A stretch of DNA of 64,000 nt from Parelaphostrongylus tenuis (GCA_019055375.1 JAHQIW010000805.1:62001-126000); one strand, 5' to 3'. Shown: positions 12,501 to 24,224, numbered from the stretch's first letter. Notes: generated from the sequence alone by a model not told the origin. A program made the numbers and translations.

Positions 12501-12660
12501 GATATAAAAAGGATAAAGCTCTCGGCGTTCATCTGTAACTGAGAGATACACCGTGCATTTGTCTTCAATTTTTATCTTTGTTTGAGGTGATCTAATCCAT
12601 ATCTGGCTCTTAGAATGACTCATGGTAGCCGCGGATCGAACCATCGACCTTTGCGCTCTT
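12501..12660 (-). mobile_element. tRNA-headed SINE, family 1 (internally deleted)
   Basis: Tail end GGATAAAGCTCTCGGCGTTC at 12508-12527 and a B-box-like GGTTCGATCC near 12630 (minus strand), with much of the body missing. Confidence 0.65.
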
Positions 12661-13097
12661 TTTTCTATACATTCTGAGAATGCGACAGAACCTTTTCTAC
12701 AACCTATTGGATTTGTGTAGATTTCTATCACTAACCATAAGAGCTGAAGCGGTTTTATAGCACAAAATTTGTTGAGTTTTAAAAGTTTCCAGCTTTATTC
12801 TAGCTAAAGTTAATAACCATTTAAACTATCAAAAGGCCCAAAATACTGACTAAAGCAACTATAGAAGATCGATCATCGCTAAACTCCCGTTTTTTTTTTT
12901 CAGGTGAGGAATAAGTGCTCAATATCATAGAACAGATATTGAATGCGTACGTATGAAGAATCTTCAGGTAGATAAAGTCCTCTATTTCAAAGCTTTAACT
13001 TCAGCAACGATCAAGAGAGAATCAGTATTTTTATGGAAAAAGAACATCGCGAGACAGTTTTCATTCTTCACGCCAAGCTTTAGCCAAAGTCGGTCTT

Positions 13098-13261
13098 TTG
13101 ACTCTCACTGAGGTTAGAGTCTCGGTAGGAGAGTCCATATCTGTGGGAACCTCTCATCTTTATGCTATCAGTGGTTCTTGTGATTTGAGTCCTTTATCCA
13201 CCTACGACCGACGACCAAACTCTCCAGCTTTACGAGAGTACGAAGAAATCAAAATGAGACA

Positions 13262-13318
<57 letters not shown>

Positions 13319-13502
13319 AGAGAAAGAAGAAGAAGATGAAGAAGAAGATGAAGAAGAAGAAGAAGCTTAGCGGCTATAAGTGAAGATCAGCAGTGTCTCC
13401 GAGTTAAGCAATGAAGTTAATCTCACTTTGGCAACAGGATCGATAACGACGCCCAGTCTTCAATATGGGACGGTCCGCTGCAGCCCAGTCCAGAATCTGG
13501 TG
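13098..13502 (+). CDS. Possible plus-strand exon(s) around an (AG)n tract, unknown product
   Basis: An open frame (STYDRRPNSPALREYEEIKMRQ) runs into Arg-Glu repeats encoded by (AG)n and then Glu/Asp repeats, ending at TAG 13368-13370. In the same frame a second open stretch (SSVSELSNEVNLTLATGSIT) reaches a good donor, CTG|GTGAGT, at 13501-13507. Two in-frame stops lie between. Length change in the (AG)n tract could have broken the frame. It is equally possible that nothing here is translated. Confidence 0.25.
13266..13366 (+). repeat. (AG)n microsatellite passing into a GAA/GAT tract
   Basis: About 24 uninterrupted AG units from 13266, then AGAGAGAAAG and repeats of GAAGAAGAT type up to 13366. 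Confidence 0.95.
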
Positions 13503-13555
13503 AGTCTTCCTAAAACGCAAATAGAAATTCCAACTACAACTTTACACAAGTTTTT

Positions 13556-13935
13556 TCAGTTCTTTCTCATTATGAAGAAACAAATGAAAAACCGATCTCA
13601 TTCGCTGAAGAGGACTTTTCATAGGAGTGTTAGCAACCGTTCGAAAGCTGAGACTTCATGCTACAGCCCCACGTCTCCGCTTTTCGAAAAACCCCTAATA
13701 GCCCAAAAAAAAGCTCTGTCTGGCAAAAAATATGCGCGTCTGAAACATAGTTTTTGTGTGGATTTAACAGCGTTACAAGAGTGTATTTTGGAAGTGTTTG
13801 GTTGTTCAGCGATGTGGGGCTGCAGCCTAAAGTCTCAGCTTTCGAATGATTACTAACAATCCCATGAAAACTTCTTCCTCAGCGCATGAGATCGGGAATT
13901 CATTTCTTCCCTTACAATCAGAAAGAACCGTTTTT
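13556..13935. mobile_element. Foldback element, short form (family of 36.2 and 52.4 kb)
   Basis: Arms of about 130 bp in inverted orientation: left GATCTCATTCGCTGAAGAGG, GTTCGAAAGCTGAGACTTCA and TACAGCCCCACGT; right arm the reverse complement of the same with about 15% difference. Outer ends read GTTCTTTCT. Open frames across it are incidental. Confidence 0.75.
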
Positions 13936-14317
13936 TTTTCTTTCAAAAACACAAAAAGGAAATCCGTATCGAGCCCAAAAACCAATAACTACAAGAAACT
14001 GGTGGCAACTGTTAATTTGTGGATTAACTACCTGTAGCAGAGAAGGTAGTGGCAATTCTAGATCGGAAGTGAGGGGTGGTAGCCCTTCTCGTTGAACTTT
14101 AAGCATCACGTCGCTCAATGACATCGTCGAAGACTCACATAGTGTCGGTATCTGTAGATACGTACATTTTTCAGTACATAAAACAATTTGAAAAGAAAAA
14201 CTCAAAGGAAAAGGAGGAAGCGGACAGCTGGGAGATCGTTGGTTTACACAACTTAACGTGATGTTCCTCTTACGTCATCGTAACTATAAGTATACTTGTC
14301 CTCCAGCAAGAACCCCA

Positions 14318-14402
14318 GCGATGCAGTGGTTAGCATGTGCTCCCGGAAAAGTTGAAACGCGGGTTCAAATCCCAGCCGAGGTTCAAAGCTTTGCATATCA
14401 CT
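14318..14402 (+). mobile_element. tRNA-headed SINE, family 2
   Basis: GCGATGCAGTGGTTAGCATG (A-box region) and GGTTCAAATCC (B box) are spaced as in a tRNA, followed by the family's GCAAAGCTTTGCATATCACTC-like stretch. No acceptor stem, so not a tRNA gene. Confidence 0.65.
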
Positions 14403-14584
14403 CAACACTATTGGATATGTCATCCAATTTTCATCTCTTTTGGAGAATGAGGAGTTTGCCTTCAAAAATGCTACACGAGAATAACGAAGAGCTTCAGATA
14501 GGAGACACCTGTCAAAGGGGATTTCGGAAAGATTCCTTTGCATAACTAGGATCCATCTCTATATGTCACTGGCGGCGGGTCAGA

Positions 14585-16065
14585 GCTGTGGTTAATGAGG
14601 TGACGGACGTGTCGGAAAGAGAGGTGTTAGGAAATGCGACGGTTCAATCCCCTCCTCCAGTACTCCCCTGTAATCAATCAAAGAACGACGGCTTAAGAAA
14701 CGTCTTAGCTCGGCTACTTCCGAAAAAAACCGCAAGGGGATCGTCTCGACCAGCGTTTCAGCGCCTTTACATAAACATGACGAAATCTCCAATTGTAGTT
14801 GAAGCTAAGAAATAACTCGAGATCTTCGTGGATGGCAGATGCGAAGAAACGAATCGAATGCAAGTCGTGCCTGGGATCCGTCCAACAGACGTAAGGATAA
14901 TTGATTGATAGGTCTGTGCAAAAGTAATTGCGGCGGTTCACGTATTACTGAAACTTGCCATCTGACAATGCAATATATTTTTATAGACAAGCCGAAAAGC
15001 CTGCAACCGCAGTTGCTTCTGCATCAATCTGGTAGATCAATAATGTCAATCATAATGTGATAATCATGGTAATTATGACGACGTAGTGCAATGTATCAGG
15101 ATGAGATGAGATACGTTTGGCGCTGGTTCAATCCCTTCCCCAGCACTCTCTTGCAATTAATCACCTGCACGCCTTAGGGTACGCCTCAGCTGGGCATCCT
15201 TCAAGATTGCGAAGAAAATCGTCTCGATCAGCTTTTCACGAAGAGGAGATCCTCAAGCAGTCGAAGCAACATGTGAGACTCTCAAAGACCTCTTTGAAAG
15301 ATGAATACGAAGGAACGAACTGATTATGAGCGGGATCACCACGGCAGACTGCGATGACGAGTCGAGCATGATACAGCTTTAAAAAACCATTTCTTTAGTC
15401 AACTGGACAAATATGATGGCGGAACTGTGTATGCCATCACGTTTGAGCTCATATACCTTTTGCAGTTTTTATAATTCAAAAGCCCGTCCACTGGTAGTCG
15501 GCCGAGGATTAGCGCTATGGGCGCGCGCTACCGGAAGCCAATCTCTTATACGGCTCTCTTTCCCACGCTCTCTCTCGCAAGTTCACATTGGGGATGCTCT
15601 ACTCGGCCATTGCCAAGGTCGTAAAGAATCGTCTGGACTAGCATTTCACGACAGATATGCAAAAGAGCAGCCTAAAGCTGCAGCTGAAGCTACATGTGAA
15701 ACATTCGCAGGCCTTTGTAAAAACGACGACGACGACGTGGAGATGAATCAATTGCAAGAGAGCTAGCATACGTGTAGGAGACGCAAGGTTGAGTCATCAC
15801 TGATGCTTTACAATGACAATTAATCATAATAAAAATAGTAATAATAGTGATAACAATGTAATGCGGTCTATCGGAAAGCAATCTGGCAAGTCTGGCACTG
15901 GCTCGATCCCCTCCCTCAGCACGGCTACCTCGAAGACTGCGAGGAGAATCGCGTCTTGACCAACACTTTATGACATTCCTAAGGAAGACGAGCAGCCTAG
16001 GCAGCAGTCGAAGCTACGTGTGAAATGTACGAAGCCCTCTGCAGAGGAACGAGTCGTGGAAAAGA
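14585..16065 (+). mobile_element. Cluster of four SINE family 3 copies in the same orientation
   Basis: Copies at about 14585-14830, 15095-15330, 15490-15750 and 15875-16060. Each keeps parts of GGTTCAATCCCCTCC (B-box-like), AATCGTCTCGACCAGC, and an AGGAAGACGAGCAGCC / CAGTCGAAGCTACGTGTGAAA tail. They differ from each other by roughly a quarter of positions, so they are old, independent insertions or an old tandem array. Apparent ORFs are repeat sequence. Confidence 0.65.
14911..15032. mobile_element. Mariner-type MITE (MADE1-like ends)
   Basis: 122 bp flanked by TA (14909-14910, 15033-15034). Ends are GGTCTGTGCAAAAGTAATTG and the inverted CAGTTGCTTCTGCATCAATC, the GGTTGGTGCAAAAGTAATTGCGG-type termini of mariner MITEs. 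It lies between SINE family 3 copies 1 and 2. Confidence 0.75.
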
Positions 16066-16068
16066 AAA

Positions 16069-16140
16069 GGATGAAGCTCCCGACGTTGATCGATCTCTAA
16101 GGGATGTGCCCTGCATTCGTCAATTTTAGCCTTGTGGACT
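16069..16140 (-). mobile_element. SINE family 1, tail fragment
   Basis: Only the 3' end is present: GGATGAAGCTCCCGACGTTG and GGGATGTGCCCTGCATTCG match the tail of the complete copies on the minus strand. Confidence 0.55.
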
Positions 16141-16308
16141 TGATGCAAGAAGTGTTGGAATGCGTCCAATAAATTGTGATGACGGATCGTGGAAGATCAA
16201 ATGAACAAATACGTTTTTATAACTTTCGCTTAGAGTGTTTTCTTAAGACCACGCTCAAATTTCAATATGCCTGATAATCATTGTTTGAGCCACGCATGTC
16301 AGGGGTCT

Positions 16309-16362
16309 GTCAATGAGGGCTGACTTATAAAGCCCGAGCTCTATGAGTCAGCCCTTATTGAC
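16309..16362. repeat. 17-bp hairpin within a dispersed repeat
   Basis: GTCAATGAGGGCTGACT and AGTCAGCCCTTATTGAC pair with one mismatch across a 20-nt loop. The surrounding segment (about 16225-16345, GTTTTCTTAAGACCACGCTC to GACTTATA) recurs at 28050-28160 and in part at 35340-35400. Confidence 0.6.
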
Positions 16363-16554
16363 AAATACGTCCTTATTTTTTAAATATGACTCGAGCGAAG
16401 TGAGTATTTCTCTCTTAAAGTCGATGGCTAACGTTTCCGCAATTGCCTTCCTCACAGCCTTTCATAAATAAATTGCTGGACAATGATGGGTGCTCTGTGA
16501 TTGGTGAATATCTGAATTGATTTCTTCCCTGAACTGTTTCTGAACATTAGGGGA

Positions 16555-17123
16555 TTAACCCTTTCGAGACGGCGTGTACCCAAATGAATACACAACTTCG
16601 TGGGGACTTTTTTCACTAGAAGAGAAAACTTTCCCTAAACGTTTAAGAACAAGTGGAAAGCTTAAATTTCTACGATTCCGAAAATGTGTTTGATTTCCAT
16701 AAACGCTTTTACAATGTGTCGCAGCAGCGGAAACCAAATTATGTTTCATACTCTATTTGCTTGTTTACCTCGCTGAGGCCTAGGATGTTTTTTTATTTCG
16801 CTGAAATTTCCGGTAGGTATTTAACAACTCAAATTTTGACGATTCTGAAGCTAAAATTGCTTTCCAAAAAGTCTCCATAAGAGCTCCGAAAAGCGGGAAA
16901 AAATAACGTCTTACACTGGAAAAAAAAAACTTTTACATATGAGAGTGCACGAGAAACATTTGAGCGTGTTGAGAAAATCACAGAGCATCAAATTAGTAGA
17001 GAAACTTTCGAGACTTTTTTTCCAAAATGACGAAAAAAACTCTACTTAAATATCGAAAATCGCGCGTCGCTTGCGGATCGCGCTACGCGGTGGATCGATC
17101 ATCTGCCGTTCCCAAAGGGTTAG
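16555..17123. mobile_element. TTAACCCTTT-ended element, about 570 bp
   Basis: Left end TTAACCCTTTCGAGACGGCG at 16555; right end (reverse complement) CTAACCCTTTGGGAACGGCA at 17123. Same end type as 8932-9130. The interior is AT-rich and non-coding. Confidence 0.6.
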
Positions 17124-17142
17124 CCGGATAAGCGGATGTAGT

Positions 17143-17180
17143 CTGGGCCCTGATGAAGGTGAAAACGCCGAAACTCCCAA
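17143..17180 (+). ncRNA. Hammerhead-like core, no stem I found
   Basis: CUGAUGA (17150-17156), a stem II GGUG-AAAA-CGCC, then GAAA. I could not pair flanking sequence as stem I or find a clear cleavage triplet, so it may be a decayed copy. Confidence 0.3.
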
Positions 17181-17414
17181 AAGCCGCCGAATTTGGTATG
17201 AAATTACTGACCCAGCGGAAGTTTTGATTTGGAGAAAAGACAGTTCTCAAGATATTTTGACATGCACATCACGAAACTAAGTAAAATTTGGCCTTTTCAA
17301 CTGTTAGAAAAATGGGTTATCGCTTGCCCTCCCCCTTTCCCTCTCCCTCCCTCCTTTCCCTCCTTTTCCCACAGCTTAGCGATACACCCGAAATCGATAA
17401 AACGACGACCGTAC

Positions 17415-18285
17415 CTGATGTGGGAGGGCTAGAAACTGCAATTCGGGTGCGATCGACTTATGAAGATCGGCGAATGTCCGTCGAGGTTTCGCAAGCGCTC
17501 GCGCCCTTAACGACACTGGTGGCCGGCCGAGCGGCTCGCCAACGATCCTGCTCGTGGATGGCGCGCGACGACGACGAGTCGTTGTTAATCTCCAACTGGA
17601 TCTCATTGTCGTTGACGTCCACATATCGGCCACCACCACCACCCGCGACGACATCTTGGGAGGAATCGCGTCCGACGAAATTCGCCAGAAGACTCGTCGG
17701 TCGCTGGGCGTTCGTCGACGACGACGTCGTTCGTGGACGAGTCACCACGTTCGGTGCACTGAAATCAGCACAGTTGTCTCTTACGACACAAGATTTACCG
17801 TGGCCGAAAAACAGTCAAAAAAGTCTCCTTTTTATGTTTTTATGCGCGACAATAAGTGCAACAAATTCCCTACACTGAGAATAAAATGGCCCAGAAAGTC
17901 GAGTTTAATTCGAGCTTTCTGTTTTCGCTTTGATCTAAGTTGCTAATGACTTTTGATCTCCAGGCTAACAATGATAAAGGACTAAATTCACAAGGGCTTC
18001 CTACCTAGCAGTGGTTTCGTCCGGGGGTTCAGTGGATCGAATACGACCCCAAGTGGTTAGCTGGCCACTTTGCCAATTACCCGAATCGGCGAATATGAGC
18101 TGGAAGTCTTCGGTTCGATGCCGACATCGTTCGCGTAGCTGCTCCGAATCCAACGAATCGGTGCTGACCGAGCTGGAGGCGAACAGCGCCGAATCACCTC
18201 CAAAATCGAGCTGGGCGACCTTCGTGTCGATATCTGAAGGCCAGACGTCATCTTCAGGATATAGATGCAGTTCGCAGAGCTCCAT
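17415..18285 (-). CDS. Two GC-rich exons, possible 5' part of the RUSC-like gene
   Basis: Exon 18005-18285 starts at ATG (MELCELHLYPEDDVWPSDID) and ends at AG|GTAGGA in phase 2. Exon 17758 downward starts after GATTTCAG in the matching phase (VTRPRTTSSSTN ... YVDVNDNEIQLEINN). That frame stops at 17458, but another open frame in the same exon (KPRRTFADLHKSIAPELQFL) reaches donor CAG|GTACGG at 17415. GC content is far above the surroundings. The strand matches the RUSC-like gene 7 kb downstream, and RUSC proteins have long Ser-rich N-terminal regions, so linkage is an inference; the frame change inside exon 2 is unresolved. Confidence 0.45.
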
Positions 18286-18915
18286 CCGGGAGAGGGAGGC
18301 TGCCGACTACGATCGGGAATACGACGAGGGCGACCGAGGCGTAAGCCACGGGGCGCTGCGCCGTCTGATCGATGCCGACCGCCCTGCGTCTCTGCCCGGC
18401 CCACCCTGGCGGGTGACGCTCTCGCCGCCTGCCGCTCTGCCCACCTCGCTCGTCAGCTGACTGATATATCCGTCAACCCCTCCCGTCCCCTCCAGGTCCC
18501 GCCGGGGTCCACGCTGCCGCACGCCCTCATCTCACCCCTCAGGGGCTTATAGGGGACCGTAAGGGAGCCACTTACCTTAGTTTCATTCCTGAGGGGCCCA
18601 CGGGTGATCCACGAGGGGACCAATTATTTTAGTTTCAACGATCCTCTGCTTACTAATCACATCGCGGCCTCCCAACATTCAGATCACGTCCTTTAACCCT
18701 ATCAGGAGGGTTTTGAATTTCGCCCTCCAGAAACTTCCTTTTCCTGCGCTTCTGTATCTTCTTTCCGATCTTTCTTTTCCAGGAATTAATTTATGGGAGG
18801 ACTCCCAAAAGAAACCCACTGGACTCCACCTTTCTCGTGTTCCACGGGAGAAATAGACTGATAGACGCTCTTCAAATACGGCAATGAAAGGGTTAAATGT
18901 CGCCTCAAATGAGCA

Positions 18916-19028
18916 TTAACCCTTTGCGGACGGCGGCCATTTTCTACTGGCGGCGGACAGCTCGGGGGCTAGCTTTCTAGTGAAATGCAGGTCTTTATGC
19001 CATGAAAAAGGACATAGTCGAGGGTTAA
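18916..19028. mobile_element. TTAA-bounded short element with CCCTTT end
   Basis: TTAACCCTTTGCGGACGGCG at 18916 and TTAACCCTCGACTATG (reverse complement) ending 19028. A further CATTTAACCCTTTCATTGC end (reverse complement) lies at 18880-18898. Confidence 0.45.
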
Positions 19029-19470
19029 AAAATAATTAGGAGAGGTTTTAATAGGATGATTTTTGGTTGAAGCATGTCAAAAAATTGCAAAATATGAATG
19101 TGCTAGAATTTTCTGGGACCTTTTAAAGATCTAATATGGCATCTCGAGTGCTTGACAGGCTGGCTCCTCATCGATAGCAAACAATAAATTTTTGATTATT
19201 TACATTAGGAGTGAGAACCCCTATGGAAATTCATAGGGAACTTTTTCCTATTGTTCCATGAGCGCTAGCTTTTGTCTATTGACTTATACTTTACGATGAA
19301 CAACATAATTCGTTGAAGGCTTTGCCAGTAATCATGCGCACTAATTCGAAACTTAGTCGGTATTCTGTTCGTACGACGTACTATGAAGGTATCTTCAGAA
19401 ACGAAGCACAGTAATAATGTGATATCATGATAACATGTTTTGAGCCGATTGTCGTGTCTGATATGGGGCA

Positions 19471-19518
19471 CTTATAAGACAGGCGCCTATTTCGTCCTTC
19501 CGGACTCATCAGTAGCAC
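19471..19518 (-). ncRNA. Predicted hammerhead ribozyme with canonical core
   Basis: Minus strand: GUGCUA-CUGAUGA-GUCC-GGAA-GGAC-GAAA, then AUAG-GCGC-CUGU and C. Stem II (GUCC/GGAC) is perfect and stem III has four pairs with a GCGC loop, giving a GUC cleavage triplet. Stem I is weak here because about 10 nt present in the partner arm seem to be deleted after the cleavage site. Confidence 0.55.
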
Positions 19519-19669
19519 AATTTCCCCTCGGTTTAGGCGATCCTTTTAGAAATAAATCCCTATGTGAAGGAACTGACGCCGCATGATAAACCACAATCGA
19601 GTGTCTGTCGGCGTCGATTCCTTCATGTAGGGATATGTTCTTAAGGGAGCGGCTATTCCGAGGGAGACT

Positions 19670-19716
19670 GTGCTACTGAGGAACCCGGAAGTCGAAACAG
19701 ACACCTGTCTAGGCAC
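19670..19716 (+). ncRNA. Predicted hammerhead ribozyme with complete stem I
   Basis: GUGCUA-CUGAGGA-(ACCCGGAAGUC)-GAA, then ACAG-ACAC-CUGU-C and UAGGCAC. Stem I GUGCUA/UAGGCAC pairs with a single bulge, stem III has four pairs, and the cleavage triplet is GUC. Stem II is the weak part. Confidence 0.6.
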
Positions 19717-20584
19717 TTTGTAAGTGCCCATATCAGACATAACAATCGGCTCAAAACGCGTTATGATGTCATCACATTATTATTGCTTTGAGTGGGGTCT
19801 ATACAAATGGTTTTAGAGTAGGGTATGATTCATTCTACCAAGCACAGTATTGAGATTTTCACTTCCCAGACTATCGAATGATTACTTATAGTCCAGTGAA
19901 AAAACTCTTCCCCGGAAAATAAATCCTAGGAATTACGAACATAATCAGCAGAAGGCCTTTACATTAATCAAAATTCGTTCTGAAAAAAACAAAGATTTTC
20001 TTTTGACGACTGGGCTTTTTTTCTATTCAGAAGATTTTCACAGAAGTCTCCTTAGGAATACTCAATTTTTTTTGCAGCAACAAAGTTTGCTTTAGATAAA
20101 AATTTTACTACATAAGCCAAAAAAAAAATCCGTTGTGAAGTTGAAAACTGAATTGCGATTACTAAACATCACTTTTTTCGTCAGTTTAAAAGTAATATGA
20201 AAAGCGATCTTACAAATCAAGCATAGTAGCAAAATCCGAATTTCAAGGTATTGTTTGACCTACCAAGCATAAAAATGAGAAAAAAATGTTCGGTTAATAG
20301 CTGAAATATGTTCTTTTCGCAACCATCTTCTTGATAGATTCATGCGCAATTTCAAGAGGCTCGTAACGATTTTTACTCAGATTATCCTTAGAGAAGTCTC
20401 TTCTGTGATAATCTATCATTTAGTGAAGGCAATGTTTTCCTTGGGACCTTTAATCAACCGGATTTCTATCGGAGGGGCGCTCCAGTCTTAGTAGCCGTCC
20501 AAACAGGGTGGACAACTTGAAAGGTCTTTCGACCTCTCATCATCGGTAAAAGGTGAAAGTCAGCATTTGTTTGAATATCTTGAA

Positions 20585-20690
20585 CGTTGAGGAGGTGTGC
20601 AAACATTCGGCACCAGGCGGGAGTCGAACCTGCGTTTCATCCATGCCAGGTGCGCACGCTACCAGACCTCGGTGCTGTAGAAACGAAAGG
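20585..20690 (-). mobile_element. tRNA-headed SINE, family 2
   Basis: Minus strand CCGAGGTCTGGTAGCGTGCG (A-box region) and GCAGGTTCGACTCCCGCCTGG (B box), followed by the family's TGTTTGCACACCTCC. Confidence 0.65.
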
Positions 20691-22005
20691 AAAATAACAT
20701 AACGGTGGCTTCGTGGTTGTATAGGTAAAAGGCGGGTTCAACGCGAACGAATGTTCTCCATTCCACTCAGAATTCTTAGATGCACATTTAGAACATCATA
20801 ACAATGTTGAAAAGCAGTGAAAACAAAGAAGCGTCAAGGAGTATTCATTTTGTAGCCAGTAACAAGCGGAGGGTGCTGCCGAGCTGGCTTTTCGAGGTCA
20901 CCATTCAATTAGTCGATCGCTTTTTCATTCTGTTTCTTTTAGGTCAGAAAAAAAGGCAGACTTTGGAGAGCGCAATTTTCCACTAATTCACTGGCTAACG
21001 CATTTGAAATGTGGACATATGATCGTGAAAGATCTAGAGAGTTTAGACACAAGGGTATACATATGGTACAATGAGTTGATGGTCCGATAGCTATGACATA
21101 ACCACTTACTAGTCATTCCACATAACATTATAAGCACCAGCAGTGCGATGATGATGGGCTCGTTCCATGTGTCATGATCACCTTAACGTTGTGAATAGAG
21201 CAGATAGGCCTTCATCTCTTCCTCACCATAATATCATCAATTTATCTAAGAACTATCAAAGTGCACTTGGTTTATATTTATAGGCCTAAGGTGATCGTTG
21301 TGAACAATTTAAGAAGAGAGAATTGAGGAGTCTTTCCAGAACACTTCGCCTCAAAAATACGACAATATGCATGCATAAAGAAGTTGTTGATGATGAGGAT
21401 TATGGACAACGAAACGACGATCATATGATCCAGAGTGGACATATCAAAGGACCTGTTGATGTCGCTTGAGTTTCATCTATTAAGACATAGTTCAACGACT
21501 CGTTAACTTTCAAGATCATTATGAGCGAACGCGGATTTCATCGCCGTTCAACAAGGATGTGGGAAGAAAAGTGGAGATCGAATAGGTACTTGAGGAATGC
21601 TGGCAGATACTTATTTTACTGGAAATCTGCCCCATATTGCAGGATTTCCTTTGTAATAGATGTTCGCGAATGGTGAGACTTGTATATGTATGTTTGAAAC
21701 ACCAAGTTCTCATAGTTTCTTAATAAATCGTTCCAAAAAAAAAAAGATTCAGGTTAATATATCGATTAGATTCAGTTAGATTGTTGTCCAGAATCAAAGT
21801 CAGATTCTATAAACATCCACGTGGATGAGTGTCAGTACATAATTTAGAGGAGATATGTGTCCTCAAGGTGTTCAAGGATTCTCGTAAATCATTGACGGGA
21901 TAATGCATTCGTGAAAATGGTCGTTCTAGAATGTGACAGCGACTATCAGTTACAGTATATAAACTGGAAGAATGAGGGGATCTGTGACGAAAGGAACCCG
22001 ATAAC

Positions 22006-22130
22006 GGTTCAGCTGAGTGGAAATTACTAGGGCTGGGACGTTGAAGATGACCGCGATATAAAACGACTCGGTTCAGCTGAGCGGAAACGACTGGGACTGG
22101 AACGTTGAAGGTGATTGCGATAGAATCAAT
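22006..22130 (+). repeat. Two tandem copies of a 64-bp unit
   Basis: Both start GGTTCAGCTGAG at 22006 and 22070 and carry GGAACGTTGAAG/GGGACGTTGAAG and GCGATA. About 80% identical. Confidence 0.8.
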
Positions 22131-23134
22131 TTACACAGCAAGCATTGAATAGAGATCTTTAGCCCAAGACGTCTGAAGCTTCTTTGTTGTCGAATCCAAA
22201 CACATGAGTGACAAACAAATGTTGGACGAGCGTTATATTGTCGATCGATGCCGTTTGATCGAGAAATTTCGATGGAAGTTCTGCGATAACGTATTCGATC
22301 AATAGTTATTGGCTGTATCACTTAAGTGTAAATTTGGCCGGTGAGTTTCGTTCCAATGAACGGAAAATTTATTACCATCTAGATGTGCTCGTGGCAACGC
22401 CTAGTACATCGCCGCACGCGCTGTGAATTGAAATCAATTCACGTCTGTTGAATTTACTCCGTAGCAGAAGACCTTGCTATTTTAATCGCATTGTTCGCTA
22501 TAAAATTTGCTTTTTTCATGTCCTGTTGACAATCGCTGCGATTTCTTGTCTCATACATTCTCTAAGCCTTCACGTAATCCTGTGTAATGGAATATTCGTT
22601 CATCGTACAATCATTAGTCATTGGAATATCCATGGAATGTAGCCGGTGTTATTTTTTCAATAATCGTCTATCACATGTGGCAAATCATTGTCACGATTTC
22701 GAATGAAGTAGTAATCACTTGCTGGTATCTGAATTTTATACGTTTAGTACATGAATGACGATGTCTTTATTAGAAAAATGCAGTTACATTTCGATGATTT
22801 GCATACTTAATGAATGTAGAATTCACATATTAGCAGGAAAGGCTTCTTTCTGTTGATTTAATAGTAACGTCACTCTTACTTCTATGAATCCTAGTTGTCA
22901 AATAGAAGTTAAAACAAAAGTTCACATTCAAGCTCTCAAATGCGGATACTTTCGAAAATACCATTGTGTATTGGTAGACGAAACTTCGCTCGAAAGATAA
23001 TGTTTGAGATGCATTATGTGCCATGAATGCGAAAGGACAAAGCAAATGAAGTGTATTTCACACAATGCGTTTGAATTATAATTACAATTATCACAATGCA
23101 ATGCAGATTATTTAGCCTCAGGGGACTGGCTGAA

Positions 23135-23275
23135 TTAAGGAAGGGTGCCACTGATGAGTTCCGATAGCACCAAGCAGGCTTCTGAATACCACTAGACCGA
23201 ACGGCTCAAACTATGTTATATCCTTATCAGATTATATTGTTTTGAGCGAGTCCATAAAAAAGCGGTCGGAAGAAG
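23135..23275 (+). repeat. Decayed copy of the 19.4-kb hammerhead element
   Basis: GTGCCACTGATGAGTTCCG matches the ribozyme arm of 19.5 kb, but the GAAA is lost. Then GAACGGCTCAAACTATGTTA and TTGTTTTGAGCGAGTC follow as in the family. Confidence 0.45.
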
Positions 23276-24224
23276 ATGAAACCTTTATTTTTTGTGCATT
23301 ATTTTGCTACTCAAGACTTTTTGAACCGCACTTTTGTAGCGGAGGAGTTCATCAACCGCCAATTTGACTGATGATACACTACTAGCGCATTCTTAGTCCT
23401 ATAATAAATCATGGTTCGTTCTCTAATGCAGTAGACGGAAAGAATACTGAAATAGGAATAAAATAAGTTGGAAGAAAAACACGTGCTTTCTTCAATGTGA
23501 GTCAATGATGGGCCTAGTAACATGTAGGAAATAGTAGATAGAAAATACATTGTCATACTTATGGATTGATAAAGGAAGCTTTACTCTACATTTCTATTAA
23601 ACTCCTAGTTTATCAACTCATCGGATTATCGAGATATTGTCATCTGTCGTTGAATAACCAGAAACCATAGCCGATAAAATTGAGCGTTTTGGAATCGTAA
23701 GTCATGTAGATTTGAGCGTCTATAGTGTGGACGCTATATGTGAAATTACTTTGCACTTCGAAAATTATGAGCTCTGAAGAAAAGAAAAATGTTTTTTGGG
23801 CTGAAGGAGATGCGGTACTTGACTTGAAAGCAAGAAAGGGTTTTCATTTGATTGGCATAGATGTGAAGACCCTAATGGCTTCTATTTAAAGTCGTTTAAG
23901 CTCACTACGCGCTGAGATACTTCGCTCAAAGTTGAAAGGGTGGATTATTTTTGTGAATGCAGACACATTCTTCAGACCGATTATGTGATCAGCCGTTATG
24001 AAGATAACTAATGCTGGCGATTTATTTGGATGTACAGGAGTAAGACATTTTTATGAGTCACTTATGACTGATATTTGGTTTGTAAAGGTTAAAACACTAA
24101 GCGTTAATTATCATAAAGGATGTGTTATACTTTAGATCTCGCAAAACGCCGTTAGAGGTGATTTTATTCATGTTTGGCCTATACACTGGCCTATAATGAT
24201 CTCCCTATATAACGAATCTGTGAT

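Larger units (their letters stand above)
19430..19770. repeat. Inverted-repeat element with a hammerhead in each arm
   Basis: Left arm GTTTTGAGCCGATTGTCGTG...GGGGCACTTATAAGACAGG and right arm (reverse complement) GTTTTGAGCCGATTGTTATG...GGGCACTTACAAAGTGCC. The centre (GGCGTCGATTCCTTCATGTA) recurs at 25757, so the element is dispersed. Confidence 0.65.

Noticed and set aside
14318..14402. Possible tRNA gene
   Set aside because: A- and B-box-like segments only; no acceptor-stem pairing, and the same head occurs in at least six dispersed copies.
20495..20545. GATGATGAGAGG-hairpin-GAAAG on the minus strand, considered as a hammerhead
   Set aside because: The core is not CUGANGA and there is no stem II between it and the GAAA.
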